Source: Liolophura sinensis
Lineage: Eukaryota; Mollusca; Polyplacophora; Chitonida; Chitonidae
Length of the DNA stretch: 64,000 bases
Direction of reading: 5' to 3'
Assembly (NCBI RefSeq): GCF_032854445.1
Contig: NC_088304.1
Location: 30,141,732 to 30,205,731, forward strand
The notes beneath the pieces were generated by a model. The model ran no database searches, was not told where the DNA came from, and was given only the letters and a program-made list of their open reading frames with translations. Positions 10,201 to 19,300 of this stretch are shown here, one piece after another. Positions within the stretch are counted from its first letter, which is position 1, and each line of letters begins with the position of its first letter. Made by a program: the position numbers and the translations under genes.

Positions 10201-10898
10201 TTCCACCTAGCTACACGTTCTAAAGAATTTGAAGTGATATGCTCTAGGATAATAGGAAAATGGTCACTACCACAAAGATCGTCATGCACCTTCCAAGAAA
10301 AATCTGGGAGAAGTGATGGATCCGTGATAGTGAGATCGATAGCAGAATAAGTGCCATTACCCGGATGTAAATAGGTATCAGAACCATCATTGAAATAACA
10401 CAGTTCTTCCTTACATAAGAAGTCTTCGACTATCTTGCCCTTATTATTTATGTTATTACTGCCCCAAAGAGGGTTATGGGAATTAAAATCTCCCATTATA
10501 ATAAACGGTTTAGGTAATTGTTCTGTAAGATTATGTAACTGAGAAGCTGACAAAGAAGTGTTCGGAGGTATATACACCGAACATAATGTGACTGTTTTAG
10601 ACAGTGAAATACGAACAGCCACAGCCTGAAGCTCTGTATTCAGAGCAACAGTGCTGTGTATAATATTGTTATTTATGAAGATCGAGGAGCCGCCTGCAGC
10701 TCGCTCTTCTTCATTTGAATAAGTACTATATAATGAATAATTTTTAAGAGTTATTTTATCTTTGTCAGGTGTCTTCAGGTGAGTTTCCTGAAGACAGAGG
10801 GCAACTGGATTGAAAGATTGAACTAGCTGTGTTATTTCAATAAAATTTGCCTTAAGACCTCGACAATTCCATTGTATAATTTTGTCTAAAGAAGACAT
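7203..10898 (-). CDS. LINE ORF2 of copy B: endonuclease, reverse transcriptase, RNase H (1231 aa)
   Basis: Multifunctional retrotransposon enzyme that nicks target DNA and copies the element RNA onto it. The APE-type endonuclease spans residues about 1-225: WNCRG (10-14), QETH with catalytic Glu38, GDFNSHN (Asp137, Asn139) and SDHFP (Asp212, His213). The RT spans about 440-740: YRPIALTSC, DLEKAYD, GVPQGSILSPTLF and catalytic YVDD at about 671-674. RNase H spans about 965-1100: YTDGSKDG, AEARAMLLAL, CTDSLSCL and WIPSHIGIHGNTVADREA, so all acidic residues are present. The C-terminal C-x2-C-x7-H-x4-C finger lies at about 1170-1190. The start ATG overlaps the ORF1 stop by one base (TAATG), which suggests translation by stop-restart as shown for SART1. 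Open throughout. APE, RT and RNase H together indicate the I-like group. Confidence 0.95.
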   Translation of the reverse strand: MSSLDKIIQWNCRGLKANFIEITQLVQSFNPVALCLQETHLKTPDKDKITLKNYSLYSTYSNEEERAAGGSSIFINNNIIHSTVALNTELQAVAVRISLSKTVTLCSVYIPPNTSLSASQLHNLTEQLPKPFIIMGDFNSHNPLWGSNNINNKGKIVEDFLCKEELCYFNDGSDTYLHPGNGTYSAIDLTITDPSLLPDFSWKVHDDLCGSDHFPIILEHITSNSLERVARWKFDKADWIAFEMFCEADISPETLNATNDPILKFNELVLRAADRTIPKTSTNPQSKSKPWYDKDCRKAIKDRKKAERNFNICPTDNNLNQVRIFRAKARRLLKSKRRSCWRNFVSGITSKTPMRKVWNMVQKLKGKNNRAKVQHLKDGDNIITSPPDIANKLAETISKKSSSENYTKEFQRIKSQKEKTKLPFSSKNLEDYNNPFNIDELKTALKKAHDTACGPDNVYYKFLNHLPPEPLETLLDLINDIWITGNFPASWREACIIPVPKPGKDHNDPNNYRPIALTSCVCKTMERMINDRLVWFLETNKLLSNIQCGFRQGRSTMDHLVRFETFIRDGFINNEHVVSIFFDLEKAYDTTWKYGILKDLANMGLKGRLPIFISQFLSDRQFKVRVGSTLSDSYEQEMGVPQGSILSPTLFSIKINSLAKTLTSGTEGSLYVDDFLICYRAKNMNNIERQLQLCLNKIEKWATENGFRFSTSKTVGMHFCNKRKLHLDPELTFCGKQVKIVGETKFLGIIFDSKLSFIPHIKMLKAKCTKALDIIKVVSSTDWGADRSVLLNLYRSLVRSKLDYGSIIYGSARKSYIKMLDPVHHQGLRLSLGAFRTSPVESLYVDANEPSLYHRRIKLSLQYSTKLKAHPTNPAYDCVFNPLYVDKYTKCPNKIPSFGLRIQDHIVGANIKLDDIAPVSFPESPPWLLPQPKLIFDLRKYNKSNTNPLIIQQGFAEIKANYTDYKFIYTDGSKDGDRVATAAVLEQRVSSFRLPSSSSIFSAEARAMLLALSYVSSGCAQRAMICTDSLSCLLAIQNNKFKNPLILQILAIHRKLIRRGKDIIFCWIPSHIGIHGNTVADREAKAALNKPISKIKIPYTDMKSNILKYIRGLWQGEWNLQVHNKLHAIHPVIGYNSYTFDMSRRDQVVLTRCRIGHSHLTHNFLLDGSSAPECVGCDAQYGIKHILVDCVDFAHVRQRFYTVNSIYDLFDSIAGDVVINYLKAIGLYHKI

Positions 10899-12253
10899 TA
10901 TGGAGGAAGGCGTATGGGGGATTTGTCTTTATGTTTGGACCGTGGACGACCCTTCCTGGGAGATCGGCTGTTAGATCTCCCTGATGCGGGTGATGTATCC
11001 ATCACATCCGCATCTGATGTTGAAGGACCAACGTCCTCCAGCGATCCAAACCTATTAAAAGTTTGGACAGGATCTCTAGTGGCCTTCGAGGGACGCTCTG
11101 TGGGGCCACTAGGTTTATTATTTTCATTACGAGATTTATTTTCAGACTTATTTCTGGCAGGTTTGTTTTTGCTTTGATCAGGCTCAGGGTTATCAGTTTG
11201 TTTTGTAATATTTACTGGGTGTTTTTGAGTTATTGTAGTCGTCTGGGTAGAGCAGGAATTACAGGCAGGTTGAGCAGCAGGTTGTAGAGAAGTAGGTCTG
11301 TCGTTTCCAATGGGCCAAGTCAATGAGGTTTGAGTAGCAACAGATGCTACTCGCTTGACCGCATTGGCAAATGAAGTCTGCAGTGTAGTATTAGGAGGCA
11401 AGACTAGTTTGCGGGCCTCCTGATACGATATATTGTTTTTAGTTTTTATAGTGATTATTTGTTTTTCTTTGACGAAAAGTGGGCAGTCCTTAGAGGAGGC
11501 CATGTGATCTCCACTGCAATTGCAGCACTTTGCTTTGCTGCTACAGTCGAAACCATCATGACCTTCACTGCCGCACCGAAAACAGACCAGTTTATTTTTG
11601 CATTGGCCCTTGCCATGGCCAAACTTTTGACAGTTAAAACAACGTGTCGGGTTAGGGATATACAACTCCACATTAACCCTATACGGGCCAATGTAGATAT
11701 ACGCCGGAATAGATTTACTGTTAAATGTTAGAAGATATGTATTTAGTTTAATGATGTTACCAGATTTCTTCATAGTGAAGCGTTTCACTCTGGTAACACC
11801 CTGCGATTTCAGTTCTGTGCAGATTTCGTCTTCTGATAGATCAATGATATCCTGATCCCTGTCACGTATAATTCCCTGACAGCTGTTCAGGGAATTATGG
11901 GGGGATGTATACACAGGAATATCAGTTATTTTATTCAAAGCTAATAAATTAATGGATTGTTGTTTCCGAAAACATTCAATAAGAATGTCTCCGGATCGTA
12001 ATTTTTTGACGTTTTTTAAAGTACCTGCTGATCCCTGCAAGGCCCTTTTAAGTACAAATGGATGAATTTTGGAGGCCGGCTTCTGTTCACTCTTTGTCGA
12101 GAGAACGATGAAAGCCGGCCAACTGTCCTGTCCGTTATCAACTGAGTCAGCCAAAACCTCTAATTTTCTCTTCTTATCAGCACTTGAAATCGGCTGAGAG
12201 GAAGGCCTGTTAGTCATACTGGAGACATTAATTGATAGGTGTGAAGAAGACAT
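10898..12253 (-). CDS. LINE ORF1 of copy B: CCHC nucleic-acid-binding protein (451 aa)
   Basis: Gag-like RNA chaperone expected to package the element RNA. The start was chosen at MSSSHLSINVSS (ATG at 12251-12253), because copy C begins at the equivalent codon; the frame extends further upstream only into 5' UTR. The N-terminal third contains DSWPAFIVLSTKSEQKPASKIHP and an RRM/PRE-like region (SGDILIECFRKQQ, SQGVTRVKRFTMKKSGN). Three zinc knuckles lie at about residues 202-260: CFNCQKFGHGKGQC, CFRCGSEGHDGFDC and CNCSGDHMASSKDC (a variant with x3 and x6 spacing). The C-terminal part is low complexity (Asn/Lys/Ser/Pro) and ends in a basic RSPRKGRPRSKHKDKSPIR tail. The stop overlaps the ORF2 start. 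Confidence 0.92.
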   Translation of the reverse strand: MSSSHLSINVSSMTNRPSSQPISSADKKRKLEVLADSVDNGQDSWPAFIVLSTKSEQKPASKIHPFVLKRALQGSAGTLKNVKKLRSGDILIECFRKQQSINLLALNKITDIPVYTSPHNSLNSCQGIIRDRDQDIIDLSEDEICTELKSQGVTRVKRFTMKKSGNIIKLNTYLLTFNSKSIPAYIYIGPYRVNVELYIPNPTRCFNCQKFGHGKGQCKNKLVCFRCGSEGHDGFDCSSKAKCCNCSGDHMASSKDCPLFVKEKQIITIKTKNNISYQEARKLVLPPNTTLQTSFANAVKRVASVATQTSLTWPIGNDRPTSLQPAAQPACNSCSTQTTTITQKHPVNITKQTDNPEPDQSKNKPARNKSENKSRNENNKPSGPTERPSKATRDPVQTFNRFGSLEDVGPSTSDADVMDTSPASGRSNSRSPRKGRPRSKHKDKSPIRLPP

Positions 12254-12855
12254 GGCATATATATATATAAATTTCACCCCATATGTTCCCCACCCACCAC
12301 GGAGTACCAACAAGGGCGATGCCTGAACCTGGGAATACCCAGCAGGAAAGACACCAAGGATTCCATATGAGGTATACTCGAACAGATTGATTTATACCAA
12401 CAGGTTAAATTCAATCTACTCGATTGACCCATGAGCCACCGCCTCAAAACGTAGTCCCGCAAACGAAGTTTCAGAAATAACATTTTCTTGAAGGAATAGT
12501 GTTATGGAGAAATTCTGGGACAACGCAAAGGCAAGACATGACCAAGCCGATTGATCGGACCGGGCCCATCCGACCTCCCGTCTCTCTCCAAGTAAGGGCC
12601 AAAGTGACGTGTTGGGCGTGAAGATCTCGCAAGACCAACCCACCCTCAGCCACCAGGATCCCGTCCTCGGAGATTACGGGTCGCAACCCACGGCAAACAG
12701 GTCGCTCCCCGGTTGCCTCTCACACAACCGAGAAGATGTGAGCCTATTATATTCACCGGGCTCACACAGGAGAGCTCTAGGTTAGTCGACTTTTACGACA
12801 AGCTTGCCTAGAGGACTGAGGTCCTATTCTTATCACCCCGGAAACCCCACGGGGG
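12254..12855 (-). promoter_or_regulatory. LINE-1W 5' UTR / presumptive internal promoter, copy B
   Basis: About 600 bp between the 5' terminus and the ORF1 start. It begins with CCCCCGTGGGG (a potential hairpin) and is conserved among copies A, B, C, E, G/I and K. Full-length LINEs must carry an internal promoter here (family knowledge); no core promoter motif could be assigned. A TATATATATATA run sits just upstream of the ORF1 ATG (about 12258-12269). Confidence 0.6.
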
Positions 12856-12866
12856 GAGCGGTTTGG

Positions 12867-13377
12867 AGGATTAGCAGATCATAAGCTGAGGGGAGGTAGA
12901 TGCCGTGATCTCTGTTCAGGCTGGGCTTTAATCTCTTAATCTGGATGGCTTCCTGTAGTTTTCGTTTTTTCCAATGGGGCTGATTCATGTTCAGTGTCCT
13001 GACTGTATTCCAGTTGGTGTTGTGGGATGGGTTTTCCTGGATGTGGTCAGATATGGCAGATTTGGAGTCAAGTTTCTGTACTGATGATTGGTGTTCTTTA
13101 ATTCTGGTTTGAAGCGGTCTGCCTGTTTCACCTATGTAGGAGTTGTTGCAACTGCATTTCAATTGGTAGACAACTCCTTTGGTTGGCTGGGGTTTGGTTG
13201 GTGTCTTCTTTCCTGTGGCATGTAGGTGGGTCTTAAGTGTGGTCAGGATTCTGAAGACTGTTTCTATTCCAGTTGACTGTTTTATTAGGCGGGCTATTTT
13301 GTGGCTGGTTGGACCAATGTAGGGGAGGTTGACTCGTATACCGGGGCCTTCCACGTGGACTCTAGGCTGTCGATTGA
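12867..13377 (-). pseudogene. PLE GIY-YIG endonuclease region, inverted copy
   Basis: Minus-strand C-terminal part of a Penelope-like polyprotein. After INLPYIGPTSHKIARLIKQ-like sequence comes the GIY-YIG nuclease: GVVYQLKCSCNNSYIGETGR, with Arg and His in PLQTRIKEHQSSV and the catalytic Glu in LQEAIQIKRLKPSLN. The frame is open over this whole piece. It was cut by LINE B inside LLILQTA; the last codons (QEPHRA and stop) lie on the other side of B at about 6922-6952. It is 5'-truncated at 13377, so the RT domain is absent. In Penelope elements this domain makes the target cut. Confidence 0.85.
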
Positions 13378-13447
13378 GTTAAATAAACCAAGAAGTTGTA
13401 CATCCATAAGAATGCCTTTTCCAGTGTACCTCCTCACCGACTTCTAA
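13378..13447 (+). repeat. PLE pseudo-LTR segment preceding the RT ORF
   Basis: Sequence ataaaccaagaagttgtaca... up to the first ATG. It recurs inverted at about 6275-6350 and directly at about 22098-22143, defining the repeated terminus of the PLE. The junction with the inverted copy at 13377/13378 is the head-to-head point. Confidence 0.7.
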
Positions 13448-15974
13448 ATGCCACTTAAGCAAGCTATTCGTCATCAGCATGGAGATGCGGCAATCCAGGA
13501 CATCAACCGCTTGAACAACTTAGAGAAGAAATACCTGAAATGCTCCAACCACCTAACATTCCTGATGAAATGCAGAGACCAAGGTATCATACCGAAAGGC
13601 CTTCGGTTGAGATCCCCAGTCCATTCTCAATCAGCACACAAAATCCTTCAACAGGCTAGCAGACTCTTGGTTAAAGAGCGAATCCGACACCACAGGAAAA
13701 CTAAAGCACACAGCCTGGCTGCAATTGTCGATCAACAGGACAAAATCCAGTCTATCCTACAGCCCGAAGAGTATGCCCAGCTCCGCCAAGCACAGACCGA
13801 GTCAAACAGACAGCTCAACTCGAAAATCAAATCCAGCCAACAACAAAAGTTCAACAACCTCAGGCAAAGTACACGAGAGCCAGCCCACCGACACCAGTCC
13901 GAGCCCGTGAGAACCCAGTACATCAACAAGACTGTGGTGAACCTAAGCACTAAAGCACTCACTCCCCACCAACTTAGTCTACTGGCAAAGGGATTGAATT
14001 TTGTCCCAACCACCAAAACCATACCCAAGGATGACTTCATCGTAGACATCGAAGAAGGCCTTCAACAACTAGCACCCGGGGGCCACATCGACTACCTCCG
14101 CCACCAGGTAGCATCCCTACTGGATAAAGCACAACCCCAACGAACCAACCTAACTAAAGAAGAAAGCAGAGCCCTGGTCAAACTGAAGAAAGACAAGTCC
14201 ATAACCATAGCACCAGCTGATAAAGGAAAAGCGGCAGCCATTCTTGACAAAACAGATTTTAACAAACTGGTAGACAACTTACTAACAGACCAGTCCACAT
14301 ATCGAACCCTGAAAACTGACCCCACCAACAAGTTTGACCGGCAACACAGATTCCTCCTGAACCAACTCAAAACCAGTGGTGAGATCACACCTGAAATCCA
14401 ACGAAAGTTAACAGTGCAACACCCCGTGCACCGTATGCCCGTGCAACCATCAAAATCCACAAGGAACCTGTAAAAGCCAGGTTACTGATGTGCTCCAGAG
14501 GAACTGTCTTCTATAACACTGCCCAGTACCTCACGAGACTACTATCACTATGGTCTAAGGCTGCCGACTCCTTTATCAAAGACTCAGCTGACTTCTGTAA
14601 CAAAATACGTCAGATCAATGAACCCTGCAAACTTGTGAGCTACGACGTTGTTGACCTATTTACCAATGTCCCAACCAGCCAAGCCCTAGATGTGATAAGA
14701 GACAAGATAACAGCCACACCATCGACGACATCCCTATCCCCAGATAACATCATCCGCCTTCTGGACAGTTCCCTGTCATCCACTTACTTCACTTGGGGTG
14801 ACACAATTTATGAGCAGATCCATGGCCTCCCCACTATCACCGATTGTCTCCGAGATCTACCTAACTGAACTAGAGAATAAAGCCTTAGCCACGTCACCCA
14901 TCCAGCCCTTCTGTTGGATGCGAAAAGTGGACGATACCTTCGTCGCACTTCAACACCACCAAGATCCATCTGCCTTACTTGACCACCTAAATTCACAACA
15001 CCAACGCATCAAATTCACCATGGAAACTAAGAAAGATCAACAAATACCATTCCTAGATGTCCACGTGAAGAGAACAGCAGACGCTCTCCAAACCACAGTG
15101 TACCGCAAACCGATCCACTCCGACCAGTACATCCACTACAAGTCCAACCACCCGCCCAAAACCAAGACCGGCATCATCTCCACCCTCACAAAAAGAGCTA
15201 AACTCATCTGTAACAGCAACTTAGACGAAGAGATCCAACACCTGCGTACAGTTTTCACTCACCTGAATGGATACCCAGCAGACCAAGTAAATAAAACCAT
15301 CCAGAAGTCCTCGCAACCTGAACTCAATCGACAGCCTAGAGTCCACGTGGAAGGCCCCGGTATACGAGTCAACCTCCCCTAAATTGGTCCAACCAGCCAC
15401 AAAATAGCCCGCCTAATAAAACAGTCAACTGGAATAGAAACAGTCTTCAGAAGCCTGACCACACTTAAGACCCACCTACATGCCACAGGAAAGATTTTTT
15501 TTTTTTTTTTTTTTTTTTTTGATTGGTGTTTTACGCCGTACTCAAGAATATTTCACTTATACGACGGCGGCCAGCATTATGGTGGGTGGAGCCACAGGAA
15601 AGAAGACACCAACCAAACCCCAGCCAACCAAAGGAGTTGTCTACCAATTGAAATGCAGTTGCAACAACTGCTACATAGGTGAAACAGGCAGACCGCTTCA
15701 AACCAGAATTAAAGAACACCAATCATCAGTACAGAAACTTGACTCCAAATCTGCCATATCTGACCACATCCAGGAAAACCCATCCCACAACATCAACTGG
15801 AATACAGTCAGGACACTGAACATGAATCAGCCCCATTGGAAGAAACGAAAACTACAGGAAGCCATCCAGATTAAGAGATTAAAGCCCAGCCTGAACAGAG
15901 ATCACGGCATCTACCTCCCCTCAGCTTATGATCTGCTAATCCTCCAAACCGCTCAGGAACCCCACCGAGCCTAG
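13448..15974 (+). pseudogene. Penelope-like reverse transcriptase with GIY-YIG endonuclease, broken
   Basis: PLE polyprotein. The N-terminal region (MPLKQAIRHQHGDAAI..., 13448-14430) is open. The RT follows: KIHKEPVKARLLMCSRG after a frameshift near 14430, SYDVVDLFTNVPTSQA (14640-14680), then WMRKVDDTFVAL with the VDD catalytic pair (14917-14955), and the C-terminal IPFLDVHVKRT / TVYRKPIHSDQYIHY blocks. Lesions: near 14825 about 11 nt encoding the conserved MGSPLS turn appear deleted between CTCCCC repeats, shifting the frame; TAC-to-TAA nonsense at about 15380; and a SINE-tail insertion at 15495-15590 before the GIY-YIG domain (GVVYQLKCSCNNCYIGETGR, 15630-15690; Glu in LQEAIQIKRL). It ends QEPHRA-stop at 15974. 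Confidence 0.88.
15495..15590 (-). mobile_element. Truncated SINE tail inserted in the PLE ORF
   Basis: A 96 bp insertion with an exact 13 bp duplication gccacaggaaaga (15482-15494 and 15591-15603). On the minus strand it is the 3' end of the common mollusc SINE tail (CGCCGTCGTATAAG-TGAAATATT-CTTGAGTACGGCG hairpin, then TAAAACACCAATC), followed by a run of about 27 A. No tRNA-like head is present, so it is 5'-truncated. Confidence 0.8.
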
Positions 15975-16074
15975 CCAGTACCCCAACACCCACCCCAGGA
16001 CACCTTAATCCCCTGAGGACTGTTTATCCTCTTTTTGTTTTATCTGTTGACATTTGCATCTCTTGCTATATATA

Positions 16075-16303
16075 AATGAATGAATGAATGATTATGGCTT
16101 TACGCCACATCGGCAATATTTCAGCCATATCGTGGCGAGAACATGTTTAAAACCAGGAATCAGTATATGGTTTTCAAGACTGAAGTATGAACATACAAAA
16201 CAAATGAAAAATAACAGACATGTTTAAAACTAGGTAAAACAATCAAAGCTCTTTAAAAACTTGAAAACCACAAATATGTATATATGAACTAGAAATATCT
16301 ATG

Positions 16304-16345
<42 letters not shown>

Positions 16346-16348
16346 AAA
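16075..16348 (-). other. Copy C 3' UTR with long homopolymer
   Basis: Holds the conserved 3' hairpin (about 16100-16135) and CATT tail. A homopolymer of about 41 A (plus strand) at 16303-16343 lies directly after the ORF2 stop region. This run is absent from B, E, F and K, and could be a real expansion or an assembly or sequencing artefact. Confidence 0.6.
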
Positions 16349-19300
16349 TTATATCTTATGATATAATCCAATATGTTTTAAGTAATTAATGATAGTATCG
16401 CCAGCGACACTGTCAAATAAATCAAATATAGAGCTGACTGTGTAGAATCTTTGCCTAATTTGAGCAAAGTCCACACAGTCAACGAGAATATGTTTCATGC
16501 CGTACTGGGCATTACAACCAACACACTCAGGAGCACTGCTCCCATCTAGGATAAAATTGTGTGTTAGATGAGAATGCCCAATACGGCACCTTGTTAGAAC
16601 TACTTGGTCCCTACGAGACCTATTAAGAGTATAAGAATTATTGCCAATGACATGATGAATAGCATGCAGTTTGTTGTGGATCTGCAAATCCCATTCATCC
16701 TGCCAAAGGCGACGAATATATTTAAGAATATGATATCTAAAATCAGTGTAACAAATTTTCATCTTCGATATGGGTTTATTAAGGGCGGCTTTCGCCTCCC
16801 TGTCCACGACTGTGTTTCCATGGATACCAATGTGACTTGGTATCCAACAGAATACAATATTTTTACCTCTTTTAATTAGATTTTTATGCACGGCTAATAT
16901 CTCAAGGATGGAAGGATTTTTAAATTTATTATTCTGAATTGCCAAAAGGCAAGAGAGCGAGTCCGTGCAGATCACAGCCCTCTGGGCATGCCCAGCAGAA
17001 ACATATGACAAAGCCAGAAGTATAGCTCTGGCCTCTGCAGAAAAGATTGAAGATGAGGATGGAAGACGAAGAGAAGTGACCCGCTGTTCTAAGACAGCCG
17101 CAGCCGCAACCTTCTCCCCATCCTTCGACCCGTCAGTATATATAAATTTATAATCTGGATAATTAGCCTTTATCTCAGAAAAACTTTGCTGAATTATTAG
17201 AGGATTCGTATTTCTTTTGTTATGTTTACGTAGATCAAATATCAATTTAGGTTGTGGGAGAAGCCAAGGAGGGGACTCCGGAAAAGAAACCGGAGCTATA
17301 TTCTCAAGCTCGATGCCAGCTCCCACAACGTGGTCCCGAACACGAAGACCGAACGAAGGGATCTTTTTAGGACATTTGTTATATTTGTCTACATGCAACG
17401 GATTGAAAACACAGTCGTAGGCAGGGTTTGTTGGGTGTGCTTTAAGCTTTGTAGTATATTGAAGGCATAGTTTTATACGTCTGAGATGTAAAGAAGGCTC
17501 ATTAGCTTCGACGTATAAACTTTCTACTGGTGAGGTTCTAAAAGCACCAAGGCTGAGCCTCAAACCTTGGTGATGAACAGGATCCAACATTTTAATATAC
17601 GACTTCCTAGCGGAACCGTAAATGATGGATCCATAGTCCAATTTAGACCTCACCAGAGAACGATATAAATTAAGTAAAACTGATCGGTCAGCACCCCAAT
17701 CGGTGCTAGACACGACCTTAATTATATCGAGAGCCTTTGTACATTTAGCTTTAAGCATTTTTATATGAGGTATAAAGGATAATTTTTTATCAAATATAAC
17801 CCCTAAAAATTTATTTTCCCCAACAATCTTCACTGGTTCTCCACAAAATTTAAGCTCAGGGTCAAGATGAAGTTTCCGTTTATTACAGAAATGCATACCG
17901 ACGGTTTTAGATGTAGAAAATCTAAAACCGTTGGCAACTGCCCATTTCTCAATCTTGTTGAGACAAAGCTGCAGTTGCCGCTCGATGTTATTCATATTTT
18001 TAGCACGGTAGCATATGAGGAAATCATCTACGTATAAAGAACCCTCAGTGCCAGATGTCAACGTTTTAGCTAAACTATTAATTTTTATGCTGAACAGTGT
18101 TGGCGAAAGAATACTGCCCTGGGGAACACCCATCTCCTGCTCATGCGAATCAGAAAGAGTGGGCCCCACCCGTACCTTAAACTGACGATCAGATAGAAAT
18201 TCAGATATAAATGATGGTAAGCGGCCTTTAAGACCCATATCAGAAAGGTCCTTTAAAATACCATATTTCCATGTGGTGTCGTAGGCCTTTTCAAGGTCAA
18301 AAAATATCGACACCACATGTTCATTATTAATAAAACCGTCACGAATAAAAGTTTCGAAACGGACAAGGTGATCTAAAGTAGATCGACCTTGACGAAAACC
18401 ACATTGTATATTAGATAGGAGCTTGTTGGTTTCAAGAAACCAAACAAGCCTATCATTTACCATCCGTTCCATAGTCTTACAGACGCAGCTGGTAAGAGCT
18501 ATGGGACGGTAATTATTTGGATCAGTATGATCCTTACCCGGTTTAGGGACCGGGATAATACACGCCTCCCTCCAAGTCGGCGGAAAATTACCAGTTTGCC
18601 AAATGTCATTAAGTAAATCTAAGAGAGTCTCAAGTGGCTTAGATGGTAAATGATTCAGAAGCTTATAATATATATTATCAGGGCCACACGCAGTATCGTG
18701 GGCCTTTTTAAGAGAAGTTTTAAGTTCCTCAATTGAAAAACGTCGATTATAATCTTCTAAACTCTTAGAAGAAAAAGGCAATTTAATTTTCTCCTTATGT
18801 ATTTTAATACGTCGAAACTCAGAAGTGTAATTCTCAGAAGAAGATTTCTGAGATATTGTTTCAGCTAGTTTATTCGCTATTTCAGATGGCGATGTTAATA
18901 GGGTATCGCCATCTTTTAAATGCTGAATTTTGGCTTTGTTGTTTTTGCCCTTAAGCTTCTGAACCATGTTCCAGACCTTACGCATGGGTATTTTTGACGT
19001 AATACCTGAAACAAAGTTCCGCCAACAAGTACGTCTCTTAGATTTAATTAATCGGCGAGCCTTAGCTCCGAATATACGGACCTGATTTAAATTATTATTA
19101 TCAGGACAATGATTAAATCTGCGCTCGGCCTTTTTGCGATCCTTTATGGCTTTGCGACAGTCATCGTCGTACCAGGGTTTACTTTTGGATTTTGGATTTG
19201 TCGAGGTCTTAGGTATGGTTCTATCAGCTGCTGTTAATATAAGTTCATTAAATTTTAAAAGAGGATCTTCTGCAGCATTGAGATTCTCTGGAGTGATGTC

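Larger units (their letters stand above)
6953..12855 (-). mobile_element. LINE-1W copy B, full length (5.9 kb) with both ORFs open
   Basis: Complete minus-strand copy: tail (CATT)n at 6953-6964, 3' UTR to 7202, ORF2 7203-10898, ORF1 10898-12253, 5' UTR 12254-12855. It is flanked by an exact 11 bp duplication gagcggtttgg (6942-6952 and 12856-12866) in the GIY-YIG end of the inverted PLE copy. Intact ORFs, an intact 5' terminus and a clean duplication indicate a recent, autonomous insertion. Copy F is very close to it in sequence. Confidence 0.95.

Noticed and set aside
12471-12686. A conserved short open frame in the LINE 5' UTR (RPVISEDGILVAEGG...) also present in C, E and K
   Set aside because: It lacks a consistent ATG (the common start would be TTG or ACG), and the copies are so similar that an open frame needs no selection.
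15480-15600. Reading the GIY-YIG domain as a new protein starting in FFFFFFFFF
   Set aside because: The poly(Phe) is the SINE poly(A) tail on the other strand; the domain is part of the interrupted PLE polyprotein.
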